From NCBI RefSeq assembly GCF_003731765.1, contig NZ_MOAL01000001.1, positions 434,001 to 498,000 on the forward strand: a stretch of DNA of 64,000 bases. The letters are read 5' to 3'. This DNA comes from Pseudomonas chlororaphis. GTDB taxonomy: Bacteria; Pseudomonadota; Gammaproteobacteria; Pseudomonadales; Pseudomonadaceae. The notes below the pieces were generated by a model. That model was given only the letters and a program-made list of their open reading frames with translations. It searched no databases and was not told the origin of the DNA. A program made the position numbers and the translations under genes. Of the stretch, positions 46,529 through 56,380 are shown in pieces (position 1 is the stretch's first letter; each line of letters opens with the position of its first letter).

Positions 46529-47723
46529 CGCGAATTCCTTCACTGGCTTCAATGCGCGACACCCGCCAACCGCCCAGCGCTGCCGCCAGGGTGCTGACGC
46601 CCAGCGCCGCAAACAGGGCCAGGGCGTAGTGCACCGGCAACAGATGGCTGGCGTACTCGCCCGGCACCTGCATAAACAAATGGTTGAGCCCGGACTCGGC
46701 CAAGGCGTACAGCAAGCCACTCAACAAGGCAGCAAAGCCGGCGCTGTACAGCGCCTGGACCACCACGAACAACAGCAAGGCCCCAGTGGAAAACCCCAGC
46801 AGGCGCAGCACCGACAGGGCCCGACGCTTGCGCGCCACCGCCGCCAGGGCGCCGGCGAAAATCGCCGCAAAGGCCCCGGCCAGCGCCAACCCGGCTATGA
46901 CCCAGAAGACCACGGAAAGGTTGCGGCTCAAGGACTGCACCTGAGCAATATTCTGGGCCTGGGTCGACACCAGCAGCCCGCGCTCGGCAAACGCCTGACG
47001 CAGCGGCTCGACGTCATTCAGGCTGCGGGCATACAGGCGGAAGGACGGGTACACCCGCTGCCCGGCCGCCGCTGGGGCCTCGCCGTCCCAACCCAGTGCC
47101 TCCACAGCGCGGCCATCGCGGTAATCTTCCGCGGCTTCAAGCAGGGCCAGGGGTGCGAACAAGCCATCGCGCTGGAAGGCCTCCAGGGGCAACAACCCCT
47201 GCACTTGCACCAGGGTTCGCTGGGCCTCGGTGCGCCCCGCCACTTGCCGGCCGAAACTGACGTGCACCCAGTCACCGACCTTGACCCCGAGCTTCTCGGC
47301 GGCGGTGTGGCTGAGCAGCACTGCGTTCAAACCCTGGGGCACCGGCAAAGTGCCGAGCAACGGGTCCAGGGGCGCAGTGGGGATCATTTCCACGGTCACG
47401 CCGGGCTCGGCCACGGTCAACGACAACTGCGCCGTGGCCGCGATCTGCCGGGTCCTGGGCAAGGCGAAGGCAACGTCGCTGCGCTGGCCTAACTGGGCAA
47501 TCACCTCGGCGCTGAAACGGCCGCCGCCCAAGGGGATGATTTCCCGCACGGCCGGGTCTTTTTCCAGGCGCTCGGTGAGGCTGCTGACCAAGCCGAACTT
47601 CAGGCCGAACAGCACCAGCAGCGGCGCGATTACCGCCACCAGGGCCAACACCGAACAGGCCGACAGCCAGGCGTCGGCGCGGTAATCCTGCCAGGCCAGG
47701 CCGGCGGTCAAGGACGCACGCAT
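46521..47723 (-). CDS. tagS: T6SS regulatory ABC permease TagS
   Basis: Inner-membrane permease of 400 residues of the FtsX/MacB type: one TM helix near residues 20-45, a large periplasmic domain, then three TMs (~270-385) around FWVIAGLALAGAFAAIFAGALAAVARKRRALSVLRLLGFS. TagS and TagT form a Lol-like ABC complex in the TagQRST pathway. The ATG shares a base with the tagT stop (TGATG), indicating translational coupling. Confidence 0.88.
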   Translation of the reverse strand: MRASLTAGLAWQDYRADAWLSACSVLALVAVIAPLLVLFGLKFGLVSSLTERLEKDPAVREIIPLGGGRFSAEVIAQLGQRSDVAFALPRTRQIAATAQLSLTVAEPGVTVEMIPTAPLDPLLGTLPVPQGLNAVLLSHTAAEKLGVKVGDWVHVSFGRQVAGRTEAQRTLVQVQGLLPLEAFQRDGLFAPLALLEAAEDYRDGRAVEALGWDGEAPAAAGQRVYPSFRLYARSLNDVEPLRQAFAERGLLVSTQAQNIAQVQSLSRNLSVVFWVIAGLALAGAFAAIFAGALAAVARKRRALSVLRLLGFSTGALLLFVVVQALYSAGFAALLSGLLYALAESGLNHLFMQVPGEYASHLLPVHYALALFAALGVSTLAAALGGWRVSRIEASEGIRDV

Positions 47724-48439
47724 CAGTGAGCCTCCCCGAGGGTTGCGGTCACACCGCCATCGGCATCGCGGCGACAGCTGATGCGCCGCACCTGCAAGCC
47801 GCTGGCCCGGGCCAACTCTTCATCGTGGGTGGCGATGACGCTGCACAGGCCCTGCTCGCGGGTCTGCTTGAGCAGCAGTTGCATGACCCGTTGCGCGTTG
47901 ATTGGGTCCAGCGCAGCCGTCGGCTCATCGGCCAGGAGCAATTGCGGGCCGTGGGCCAGGGCTCGGGCACAACTGACTCGCTGACGCTGGCCAACCGACA
48001 ACGCGGCGGGTTTCTTGTGCAACTGATCGGCGATTTCCAGCTGTTCGGCCAGGCGCCGGGCTTCGCCGTTATCGGCCAGGCCCAGGAGCTTGCGCGAGAG
48101 GTTGATATTGCTCTGCACGTCTATAAAACCCAGCAGGCCGCCGGTTTGCAGCACATAACCCAGGTGCCGGCTGCGCAGCCCGGCCAAGGGGTTCTGTCCC
48201 GAAGCGCGCCAGATCGCCGCGATGTCGATCACCTGCCGGGCCGGGGCGAATTCAAAGCGCCCGGCCCGATCCGGCGCCTGCACCAGGGCCAGCAGATCGA
48301 GCAGAGTGCTCTTGCCGCAGCCACTGGGCCCAACCACCGCCAACTGCTCGCCGGCCCGCAGTTGCAGGCGCGGAATCACCAGGCTGTAGCGTTGGCTGCC
48401 AGCCCCACGGGTTTTGCTCACCTCCAGAAGATCGAGCAT
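47723..48439 (-). CDS. tagT: T6SS regulatory ABC ATPase TagT
   Basis: ABC ATPase of 238 residues with Walker A VGPSGCGKSTLL, signature LSVGQRQRVSCARAL, Walker B LLLADEPTAALD and the switch His in IATHDEE. It pairs with TagS. Start ATG 48439 shares a base with the ppkA stop (TGATG); the preceding GTG could add one residue. ATP hydrolysis by TagT has been shown in P. aeruginosa. Confidence 0.88.
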   Translation of the reverse strand: MLDLLEVSKTRGAGSQRYSLVIPRLQLRAGEQLAVVGPSGCGKSTLLDLLALVQAPDRAGRFEFAPARQVIDIAAIWRASGQNPLAGLRSRHLGYVLQTGGLLGFIDVQSNINLSRKLLGLADNGEARRLAEQLEIADQLHKKPAALSVGQRQRVSCARALAHGPQLLLADEPTAALDPINAQRVMQLLLKQTREQGLCSVIATHDEELARASGLQVRRISCRRDADGGVTATLGEAH

Positions 48440-51400
48440 CACGGCAGCGTCGACAAAGGTACGCGGTACAGCGCATCACCCGGCTCGGCGTCGCCGAAGC
48501 GCACCCAGTTGGCCAGGTCGTTGTGGAAGGTTTCGTAAAGACGGATTTTCGAATCCAGCTCGTCGATAAAGTCTTCCTGCTCGGCCACGCTCAAGGACAA
48601 CCACAGGTCCTGGGTCATGTTCAGCGACTTGCTGCGGTACGGCAGCCCTTCGAGGTACTCGCCCAGCACGCCGCCGTCGGCCAGGTTGGCGCCCTTGCGC
48701 AAGGCCGAAGGGTCGCGGCTCATGTAGGCACTGGCGCTGGCGATTTCCTGGAAGAAATCCTTGGGCGAGGTCTGGGTCTTGCGCGCCGCGTCGACGATGA
48801 GCTTCAGCGATTGCTGCAGGTCGTTGAGCTGCAGCTTGGTGAGCATCACGCAGACCTGGAACGCCGGCAGCGCCGGGTTGGTCAGGTCGCGGTCGGCCGC
48901 CCAGGCGCTGACCAGCTGTGGCGCCTGGCTGGCGGATTGGCGCCCGAGGAAGTCCATGTGCATGGCGTAGCCGATGGCCGCGGATTTCTCCGCCAGGCTC
49001 GGCGCCGGCTTGAGCACCGGCACCGCTTGCACCTGCTTGTCCCGCACCTGATGCACCAGGTCAGCGAACACCGTGCCGATCTCGCCGACCCGCTCGCCGA
49101 ACTTGGCCACATCGCCACCCGGCACCGGAATGTACAGGTCGCCGATCTGCGGGTTGGCGTCGGCGGTCAGGGTGCGGTACTGGGTTTCGGCGTAGCCATG
49201 ATTGTTCTTGCCGGCATCGGTACGCAGGTGCAGGGCGTAGATCTTGATCTGCTTGCCCAGGGCCGCCTGGCGCACTTCGGCCTCGTTCATCTGGGTGCGG
49301 CTCAGGGGGTCGTTCTTGCGCAGGGCACCGGCGTCGCTGACCAGCAGGATCAGGCGGCCGCCGTAGCCGGACCAGTCCATGCCTTCCACCGCCTGCATCA
49401 CCCCGGCGAACGCGTCTTCGTTGAACGAATGGCTGGACACATGGGTGGCCTTGACCTGCCGCGCCAGCTCCATGAAACGCTGCGGGTCGCGGCCCTGGTC
49501 CAGGGTCACCAGGGTCTTGGTGACGTACTCCAGGCCCGGGGTTTTCTGGGTGTTGTTGCGAAACCCCACCAGGCCGAAGCTGACACTGTCCAATTCGCCA
49601 CGCTCGGCAATCTTGCTTTGCAGCTCATGCACCACGTCGCGGACTTGGTCGATGTAGGGCTGCATCGACACCGAGGTGTCCACCACCAGCACCACCGCCG
49701 TGCGGAAGGCATCGCCAGCGGCCTGCGGGTTGTTCGCCGGCAGGCTTTTGCCACGGCTGTCGCTGATGCTTTGCGGGCTGTTGCCCGGGTCGATGGACGC
49801 CACATTCAGCAACTGCACCGGCTGGCCGTTTTCGTCGAAGCTTTCCTTGGAGTCGAAAATCGGCAGCAGGTAAAACTGATCCTGAGGTACCGCGCTGGCC
49901 CCCGGTTCCAGGGCCAACACACGCTGGTCGTCCTGGGGGTTTTTCTGCACATTGAGCAGCAGGTTTTTCGCCGCCGCCGGGTCCGCCAGCAGGCGCTCCA
50001 GCTCGCCGGCCTGGCGCACGAACATCACCGGCGCACGGCCAGAACGCTCGGTGAACTTGAGCACCAGGCTCTGCTTCCAGTCACTGACCTGCTCGGCCGG
50101 CAACCAGCCGGCACTGCGGCCATCACTGGCCGCGCCGACCCGCAGCCAGGCGCTGCCGTTGACGCTCTTGCGCTGGTACACGTACAGCACCGAAAACGCT
50201 GGCACAGCCTGGCCCGGTGCCGCCCCCGGCTCGCTGGAAAAGCTCGCCCCGGGCTTACTCAATACGCGCTGGAACAGGGTCTTCTTGCCGGCCATCAACA
50301 ACGGCCGCTGGCCGCCATCGACATCCGCCGCCACCGGCTGGCTCACCGGCGGCGCTGCCACCGCAGGCACGTTGGCCGTGGAAGAGGATGAAGACGCCTT
50401 GGCCGCTGGCGCCGGGCTTTCGCCACCCAGCCACCAGTAACCGGCACCACCGATGGCCAGGGCAACGGCCACGGCCACACCCGCCAGCACCGGCGTCGAA
50501 CCACGCCGAGACGGCGCAGGGGCAGGAGTCGGAGTCGCTACCGGCTCGGGTGCAGGCGGCCGGGTTTCAGCACGCGGGGCCTGCTGGGGAATCTCGATGG
50601 ACACCGGGGTCAAACCGGCCAATTCATTACCGGGCGGCGTCGCCTGCGCCGGCAGGGCCACGGGCTGGATAAGGGTTGCCTCGATGTCCGGGGTCGCCGT
50701 CGGCAATTGATCCAGGGCGCGCAACAAGGCCGCCGCGTCCGCGTAACGCTCGGCCGGGTCCTTGGCCAGCAGCTTGCGCAGGATGTGCTGGTAGCGACCG
50801 TGGTGCAGTGGCAGTTCCGGCATCGGCTCGGTCAGGTGGGCCAGGGCCGTGGACAAGGCGTCAGTACCGTTGTACGGCAGCTCACCGACGAGGATTTCAT
50901 ACAGCACCACGCCCAAGGCGTAGAGGTCGGCACGGCCGTCGATGTCCTGGCCGCGCGCCTGCTCAGGGCTCATGTAGCTCGGGGTACCCACGGCAAAACC
51001 GGCCTGGGTGAACTGGGTGCGGTCATCCAGGGACTTGGCGATGCCGAAGTCCGAAAGCACAGCGGTGCCGTCGGCGCGGAACAGAATGTTGGCCGGTTTC
51101 ACATCGCGGTGCACCAGCCCCTGGGCATGGGCGTAGCCCAGCGCCGAGGCAATCTGGCGAATGTAGGCCAGGCCCTGCTCCGGGGTCAGGCCGGCGGCGA
51201 TGCGCTCTTTCAGGGTGCCGTTGGGCAGGTATTCCATGGCCATGTAATACAGGTCACCGACATTGCCGATGTCATGCACGGTCACGGTGTGCGGGTGCGA
51301 CAGCCGCGCCAGGGTCTTGCCCTCGCGCAGGAAGCGCTCGCAGAAACTCGGGTCGGCCGCCAGCGCCGCCGCCATGACCTTGAGCGCCACCTTGCGCTCC

Positions 51401-51489
51401 AGGGAGCGCTGGGTCGCCAGGTACACGGTGGCCATGGCGCCCTCGCCCACTTCGCCCTGGATGTCGTAGCCGGGAATCAGAATGTCCAT
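48439..51489 (-). CDS. ppkA: T6SS Ser/Thr protein kinase PpkA
   Basis: Membrane-spanning kinase of 1016 residues that phosphorylates Fha to switch on H1-type T6SS. N-terminal eukaryotic-like kinase domain: K37 in VALKV, HRDVKPAN (127-134), DFG (147-149) and GTPSYMSPEQARG. A Pro-rich linker leads to one TM helix (~332-355). The periplasmic part has an SH3-like stretch and a von Willebrand A domain with an intact MIDAS start DTSVS (604-608). Start ATG 51489 follows AGGA; the TTG at 51495 would overlap pppA but is weaker. It matches PpkA of P. aeruginosa in domain order. Confidence 0.92.
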   Translation of the reverse strand: MDILIPGYDIQGEVGEGAMATVYLATQRSLERKVALKVMAAALAADPSFCERFLREGKTLARLSHPHTVTVHDIGNVGDLYYMAMEYLPNGTLKERIAAGLTPEQGLAYIRQIASALGYAHAQGLVHRDVKPANILFRADGTAVLSDFGIAKSLDDRTQFTQAGFAVGTPSYMSPEQARGQDIDGRADLYALGVVLYEILVGELPYNGTDALSTALAHLTEPMPELPLHHGRYQHILRKLLAKDPAERYADAAALLRALDQLPTATPDIEATLIQPVALPAQATPPGNELAGLTPVSIEIPQQAPRAETRPPAPEPVATPTPAPAPSRRGSTPVLAGVAVAVALAIGGAGYWWLGGESPAPAAKASSSSSTANVPAVAAPPVSQPVAADVDGGQRPLLMAGKKTLFQRVLSKPGASFSSEPGAAPGQAVPAFSVLYVYQRKSVNGSAWLRVGAASDGRSAGWLPAEQVSDWKQSLVLKFTERSGRAPVMFVRQAGELERLLADPAAAKNLLLNVQKNPQDDQRVLALEPGASAVPQDQFYLLPIFDSKESFDENGQPVQLLNVASIDPGNSPQSISDSRGKSLPANNPQAAGDAFRTAVVLVVDTSVSMQPYIDQVRDVVHELQSKIAERGELDSVSFGLVGFRNNTQKTPGLEYVTKTLVTLDQGRDPQRFMELARQVKATHVSSHSFNEDAFAGVMQAVEGMDWSGYGGRLILLVSDAGALRKNDPLSRTQMNEAEVRQAALGKQIKIYALHLRTDAGKNNHGYAETQYRTLTADANPQIGDLYIPVPGGDVAKFGERVGEIGTVFADLVHQVRDKQVQAVPVLKPAPSLAEKSAAIGYAMHMDFLGRQSASQAPQLVSAWAADRDLTNPALPAFQVCVMLTKLQLNDLQQSLKLIVDAARKTQTSPKDFFQEIASASAYMSRDPSALRKGANLADGGVLGEYLEGLPYRSKSLNMTQDLWLSLSVAEQEDFIDELDSKIRLYETFHNDLANWVRFGDAEPGDALYRVPLSTLP

Positions 51490-51491
51490 GC

Positions 51492-52226
51492 TCAATGTCC
51501 TGCGGCTTTGACGACGATGGCGGTGATGTTGTCCGGGGCGCCCCGGGTCAGGCCCAGGTGGATCAGGCTGCGCACCACGTCATTGGGCTCGCTGTGGCAC
51601 AGCACATCGCGCAGCTCACGGTCTTCGGCGGTCTTGTTCAGGCCATCGCTGCACAGCAGGAAACTGTCGCCGGCCCGCACCTGCAGGTCGACCTGGGACA
51701 GTTCCAGGTGGTCCTGTACACCCACCGCTCGGGTGACGATGTTGGCCCGTGGGTGCACCCGCGCCTCGGCCTCGCTGAGCAGGCCGCTGTCTTGCAAGTC
51801 CTGGACGTAGCTGTGGTCCCGGGACAAGGCTTCCAGCTCGCCGTCACGCAGGCGATACAGGCGGCTGTCACCGGCCCACAGGCACGCCCCACGGTCGCCG
51901 CGTACCGCCAGCAGGACCACGGTGCTGCCCATCATGGTCACGCCACGATTGGCGGTTTCCTCGCGCACCGCGGCGTTCACCCGGGCCAGGCCATTGCGCA
52001 GCGCGGCGACATAGTCTTCCAGGCTCGCGCCCTCGGCAATCTGCCGCAGGCTGTCGACGATCAGGCTGCTGACGTAATCCCCAGCGGCGTGCCCGCCCAT
52101 GCCGTCGGCCACCACCCAAAGCCCGGATTCCGGGACTTCGAGGAAGGCGTCTTCGTTGATTTTCCGCACCATGCCGACATGGCTGCAGCTGGCGGACTGG
52201 TAGGACAATTGCGGCGCAGAACTCAT
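51492..52226 (-). CDS. pppA: T6SS PP2C-type phosphatase PppA
   Basis: PPM/PP2C Ser/Thr phosphatase of 244 residues that reverses PpkA action on Fha. Metal-binding motifs: MVRKINEDAF, VVADGMGGHAAGD, the mid-domain DSRLYRLRDG and the C-terminal CSDGLNK and PDNITAIVV. Its ATG directly follows the tagF stop (TAA then ATG) and ppkA starts two bases beyond its own stop, so kinase and phosphatase are made from adjacent cistrons. Confidence 0.93.
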   Translation of the reverse strand: MSSAPQLSYQSASCSHVGMVRKINEDAFLEVPESGLWVVADGMGGHAAGDYVSSLIVDSLRQIAEGASLEDYVAALRNGLARVNAAVREETANRGVTMMGSTVVLLAVRGDRGACLWAGDSRLYRLRDGELEALSRDHSYVQDLQDSGLLSEAEARVHPRANIVTRAVGVQDHLELSQVDLQVRAGDSFLLCSDGLNKTAEDRELRDVLCHSEPNDVVRSLIHLGLTRGAPDNITAIVVKAAGH

Positions 52227-52880
52227 TTAGACGGCACCTTCTTGTCCGAGCAAAAACTGAGCGAAATCATTGGCCGGTGGCAGCCCCTGGCAACCCAGGA
52301 GCATCGGGCTGATTTGCGGCGAACCGCGCCCCCACCAGAAACTCGATCCCTCGCACGCCCACTCGGCGAGCACCGCGCCACGGGCCTCGGGATCATTCAC
52401 GGCAAACTGGCGCAAGCCGGCAAAACGGCTGCCGGGCACACGCGGCTTGGGCATGGGTGCGCCCAGGGCCTGCAAACCACTTTCCAGGGCCTCGAAGCTG
52501 GCCGTGTCGTCCAGGGTCGCCAACAGCAACTCCTCGACCCGTTCAAACCAGTGATCGGGGCCACTCACCAGGGACGCCAGGTCGCTGTCTTGATCCAGCA
52601 GCGCGGCAATGGTCAGGGGGAAATAGCGCCCGACCCGGTCGATGCTCGGCATCACCACACCCACCACCGCCTGCGGCCCACAGACCCCGGCAGCCAGGGC
52701 GAAGCGCCACAACGGGCTGACCAGGTACGCATTCAGCCACTGGCTGCCCAAGGCGGTCTGGCTGGCCAGCAAGCCGGCGGCCAACCAGCTGTCCCAAGGG
52801 CCGATAAAGCTCTGGGGCAGGCCCCGGCTGACAAAGTCGCCACGGCTGGCCAACTTGCCGTACAGGCCCAGGCCGGTCAT
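52227..52880 (-). CDS. tagF: T6SS-associated repressor protein TagF
   Basis: Protein of 217 residues of the T6SS-associated BMA_A0400/TagF family. It begins GLYGKLASRGDFVSRGLPQSF, with the W-rich C-terminal block GSSFWWGRGSPQISP. TagF post-translationally restrains H1-T6SS in P. aeruginosa, independently of threonine phosphorylation. Its ATG overlaps the tssM stop by four bases. Confidence 0.9.
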   Translation of the reverse strand: MTGLGLYGKLASRGDFVSRGLPQSFIGPWDSWLAAGLLASQTALGSQWLNAYLVSPLWRFALAAGVCGPQAVVGVVMPSIDRVGRYFPLTIAALLDQDSDLASLVSGPDHWFERVEELLLATLDDTASFEALESGLQALGAPMPKPRVPGSRFAGLRQFAVNDPEARGAVLAEWACEGSSFWWGRGSPQISPMLLGCQGLPPANDFAQFLLGQEGAV

Positions 52881-55800
52881 AACCGCTCCGGCAGGCTGAA
52901 GCCGCTGAGCACCCGGCTCTTGAACGGGTTGAAGGCGCTGTTGGCACGCAGCTCATAGGAAATGCTCGCCCCGTCCACCCGCAGCCGCAGGTTGAAACGG
53001 TCCGGCGAGTTGCCCGCGGTCAGGTCCGATTGCTCCAACAAGCGGAACCAGGCCCAGGGGCCGTCCAGGGTCACTCCGGAACGCCCGCTGGCCGAAGGCG
53101 GCATGATCGACAGGCGCACCACACCGATGCTCCCCGGGTTCGGCCATTGCATGGCCACCGGGCGGCTCGGGCCGTGGTCGTAGCTCAGTTGCTGGCCGTC
53201 CAGATCAAGCAGGAACTGGGTGATGCTGGCGTCCATGGCCACCGGCTTCAGCTCGAAGCGCACCGTGGGTTGGGTGCCGCCGGAACGGAAGAACGCGTCG
53301 CGGATATTCGCTGCGCGCTGGAAGGTTTGCAGTACCCCCGGCGAAATCCCCAGCTTCTGTGCGGCGCCCGGCTGCCAGCTCCAGGTGGTCGTCGAGGTGT
53401 TGACGTAAGGCTGCAGGTATTTGCGGAAGTAGTTGTCCATCACCCCACCAACCCCGAAAAACTGGCCGAAGTCATCCAGGGTCGCGTCCCGGGCACTGCC
53501 CGGCGACATCGGGTAACGGCCGCTCAGGGACTGGCGATAGACGTTGACCACCTCACTGATCCAGGCCGCGTTCAGTTGGTTGCGCACCCCGCCCATCATG
53601 GTGTTGGTGGTGGAATTGACCACCGACTTGACCAGCCCCTGGACCAGCGGCGGTTGGCGCTCGGCGGTCAGGCTGACCCGGGCCGCCGCCGCACTGGCCT
53701 GGTTCTTGGCTTCACCCAGCAAGGCATCGCCGCTGGCACCGACCATGGCGCTGACTTGGGCATACAGGGCATTCATGTCGGCCAGCAGGCCATCGATGGC
53801 CGCCGGCTCGCCCTCGCCTTTGCTCACCAGGCTATTGAGGTCGGCAAAGTGCGCACTGACCGGGTCGTCAGTGGGCACCGCGGCAGACGGATTGGCCGCC
53901 TGCTCCTGACCCAGCAGGGAACCCAGGCGTTGCTTGAGTTGGTCCACGCCGCCGTCGACCTTCTGGCCCTGGGCCGCGAGCAAGCGCTCTTCCTGTTGCA
54001 GGTCGGTTTCCTTGGCCACCGCCACCAAGAGTTTTTTCAAGGGCGAACTGGGCCCGGACAGAATCCGCAGCACATCCGCCGCCTGGGCCACGCTGGTGAT
54101 CGGCACAAAGTCGATGTCCGCCAACAGCGCATCCCACTGGCGCACGTAGTCCTGGAAGTACAGGCGGCGCACATCCGCTGCCAGGCTGGCGACGTTCTGC
54201 TGATCCGCCTGATCGCGACCCAATACCCACTGCTCTTCCGCCAGGGTGCCGGCCTGGTCCAGGCTGGCCAGGAGGAAACCTTCGCGGTAGCCCTTGGCGG
54301 TGAACAGGCCGCTCAGGGGTTCGCTCAACGGCTTGCCGCTCTTGCGGGTGAACACCAGCGCCGCATCGCGACCGCCGGCCTCGCTGAGGCGGAAATCCGC
54401 TACGCCGGCCGGCAGCTTGGCGCGCTTGACCCGGTCATACACCCGCTGCGCCACAGGCAGCTGTTGCAACTGGCGACGCAGGTCGTCAATCAACTGCTGG
54501 TCCAGGCGCGCATTGGGCGGGTGCTTCTCGAACAAGGCTTGCAGGTGCCCGGCCAGGGCCTGGCGCTGCTCGGGCGGCAGGTCGCGAGCCAGCGTCCGGT
54601 CCCAGTCCAGGGTGATCCAGGCCTTGATGAAGTCCGGGTCATAGTGCTCGCTGTCCGCCAGCATCAGGTAGGCCTTGAGCCCCTCGTAGAGGAAGTCCGA
54701 ATTGCCGCCGCCGTGCAGTTGTTCCTCGATGCGGGTCATCAGCCGAGGCGCGAACACCGCCACCAGCAGCTTGCGATAGACGCTGGCGGATTCGGCTTCG
54801 AGCATGTCGCCCTGGTACAGGCCCAGGCCTTCGGCCCAGCCCGGCGCATCACCGGCCAGATGACGAGTGGCATTGAGCAGGGGCAGCACCGCCAGCACAT
54901 CGCGCTGGGCCGGGCTGAGGTTCTGCACCGTGGCGCCCAAAGGCGCGACCCGCTGATCCACCTGGGCGATATAAGCCTGGTTGGCCCGGTAACTGACAAA
55001 CCACAGGGTCCCGACCACCAGCACCACGGCCACGGTGGCCGCCAGCACGCCACGGGCGATCCACTTGCGGCGTCGCTCGACCTTGGGGTTGACGCCCACC
55101 AGCCCGCGTTCGGCAAAGGCCACGGCGCTGAAGAGTTTTTCGATGAAGTAACTGCGCCCGGTGCCGGTCTGGCGAGCCAGGTGCTGGCGGTCCAGGTTCA
55201 TGCTCTGGGCCATGGCGCCGATCAGTCGGTCGATCGGGCTGCCTTCCTGGGTGCCACTGGTGAAGTAGACGCCGCGCAGCAGCACCCGCTCTTCAAAGGC
55301 ATTGGGCTTGAACACGCCGTCGAGGAAGTGTTGCAGGCTTTCCTTGAGCGCCGCGAACTGCTGCGGGAAACCGTAGATCAGGTCGCGCCGCACCGGGTCG
55401 CGCTCCTGTTGCAGGCGCTCCACCAGCCGCTCATTGAGGCGCTGCTCCAGGCCGGCGAATTCGCTTTGCAACTGGGCCAGGGGGCTCTCGTCGCTCTTGC
55501 CGTCGTCCAGGGCAAAGGTCATGCCCCAAACCTGGGCCCGCTCTTCCTTGCTCAGGGCGTCGAAGAACTCCATGAAGCCCGGCACCAAGTCCAGTTTGGT
55601 GAGCATCAGGTAAATCGGAAACCGCACCCCCAACTGGGTGTACAGCTCCTGGATGCGCAGGCGGATCGCCGCCGCGTGGGCTGCACGCTCGGCATCGCTG
55701 CCCAGCAGCAGGTCGGACAAGCTGATGGCGACGAAGGCGCCATCGATGGGCCGCCGCGAACGCTGGTTTTTCAGCAGGTCGAGAAAGCCCAGCCAGGCCG

Positions 55801-56380
55801 CCTTGTCCACCGTGGCGTGGCTGTCCTGGGTGGTGTAGCGGCCAGCGGTGTCGAGCAGCACGGCCTGGTCGGTGAACCACCAATCACAGTTGCGGGTGCC
55901 GCCCACGCCACGCACCGCACCGGCACCCAACTGGGCCGCCAGGGGAAAGTGCAGCCCGGAGTTGACCAGCGCGGTGGTCTTGCCCGAGCCCGGCGGGCCG
56001 ATGATCACGTACCACGGCAGCTCATACAGGTTGCGACGTTCATCGCCGCCGAGCTTGGCCTTCTTCAACAGCGCCAGGGCTTCGTCCATGCGCTGGCGCA
56101 AGGTCGCCAACTCTTCGGCAGTGGCCACGCTGTCCGGGTCCGGCGGGGTATCGGCGGCCAGGCTTTGCAAGACCTTGGCCGCATGGCGCCGGGCCTGAAT
56201 GATGCGAAACACCCGGTAGGCAATCCACACCGCGAAGATGAAGACGATCAACGCCCAGCGCCGGCCTTCCGGCACCAGGAATTCCAGCAGCGGCCCGATG
56301 AACCAGATGATCAGGCTCAGGGCGATCAGGCCCAGCAAGGGGATCACCCAGCGGACCACAAAACTCAACAACGCCTTCAC
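52877..56380 (-). CDS. tssM: T6SS membrane complex protein TssM (IcmF)
   Basis: Inner-membrane core component of 1167 residues that joins TssL to the lipoprotein TssJ. Two TM helices at ~10-60, an NTPase-like domain with intact Walker A GPPGSGKTT (128-136) and DTAGRYTTQ, a third TM near 440-465, then a large periplasmic part ending in the DUF1215/IcmF-C region. Start is GTG 56380, which overlaps the tssL stop as GTGA; no other start fits. The intact P-loop puts it among TssM proteins that may bind ATP. Confidence 0.94.
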   Translation of the reverse strand: MKALLSFVVRWVIPLLGLIALSLIIWFIGPLLEFLVPEGRRWALIVFIFAVWIAYRVFRIIQARRHAAKVLQSLAADTPPDPDSVATAEELATLRQRMDEALALLKKAKLGGDERRNLYELPWYVIIGPPGSGKTTALVNSGLHFPLAAQLGAGAVRGVGGTRNCDWWFTDQAVLLDTAGRYTTQDSHATVDKAAWLGFLDLLKNQRSRRPIDGAFVAISLSDLLLGSDAERAAHAAAIRLRIQELYTQLGVRFPIYLMLTKLDLVPGFMEFFDALSKEERAQVWGMTFALDDGKSDESPLAQLQSEFAGLEQRLNERLVERLQQERDPVRRDLIYGFPQQFAALKESLQHFLDGVFKPNAFEERVLLRGVYFTSGTQEGSPIDRLIGAMAQSMNLDRQHLARQTGTGRSYFIEKLFSAVAFAERGLVGVNPKVERRRKWIARGVLAATVAVVLVVGTLWFVSYRANQAYIAQVDQRVAPLGATVQNLSPAQRDVLAVLPLLNATRHLAGDAPGWAEGLGLYQGDMLEAESASVYRKLLVAVFAPRLMTRIEEQLHGGGNSDFLYEGLKAYLMLADSEHYDPDFIKAWITLDWDRTLARDLPPEQRQALAGHLQALFEKHPPNARLDQQLIDDLRRQLQQLPVAQRVYDRVKRAKLPAGVADFRLSEAGGRDAALVFTRKSGKPLSEPLSGLFTAKGYREGFLLASLDQAGTLAEEQWVLGRDQADQQNVASLAADVRRLYFQDYVRQWDALLADIDFVPITSVAQAADVLRILSGPSSPLKKLLVAVAKETDLQQEERLLAAQGQKVDGGVDQLKQRLGSLLGQEQAANPSAAVPTDDPVSAHFADLNSLVSKGEGEPAAIDGLLADMNALYAQVSAMVGASGDALLGEAKNQASAAAARVSLTAERQPPLVQGLVKSVVNSTTNTMMGGVRNQLNAAWISEVVNVYRQSLSGRYPMSPGSARDATLDDFGQFFGVGGVMDNYFRKYLQPYVNTSTTTWSWQPGAAQKLGISPGVLQTFQRAANIRDAFFRSGGTQPTVRFELKPVAMDASITQFLLDLDGQQLSYDHGPSRPVAMQWPNPGSIGVVRLSIMPPSASGRSGVTLDGPWAWFRLLEQSDLTAGNSPDRFNLRLRVDGASISYELRANSAFNPFKSRVLSGFSLPERL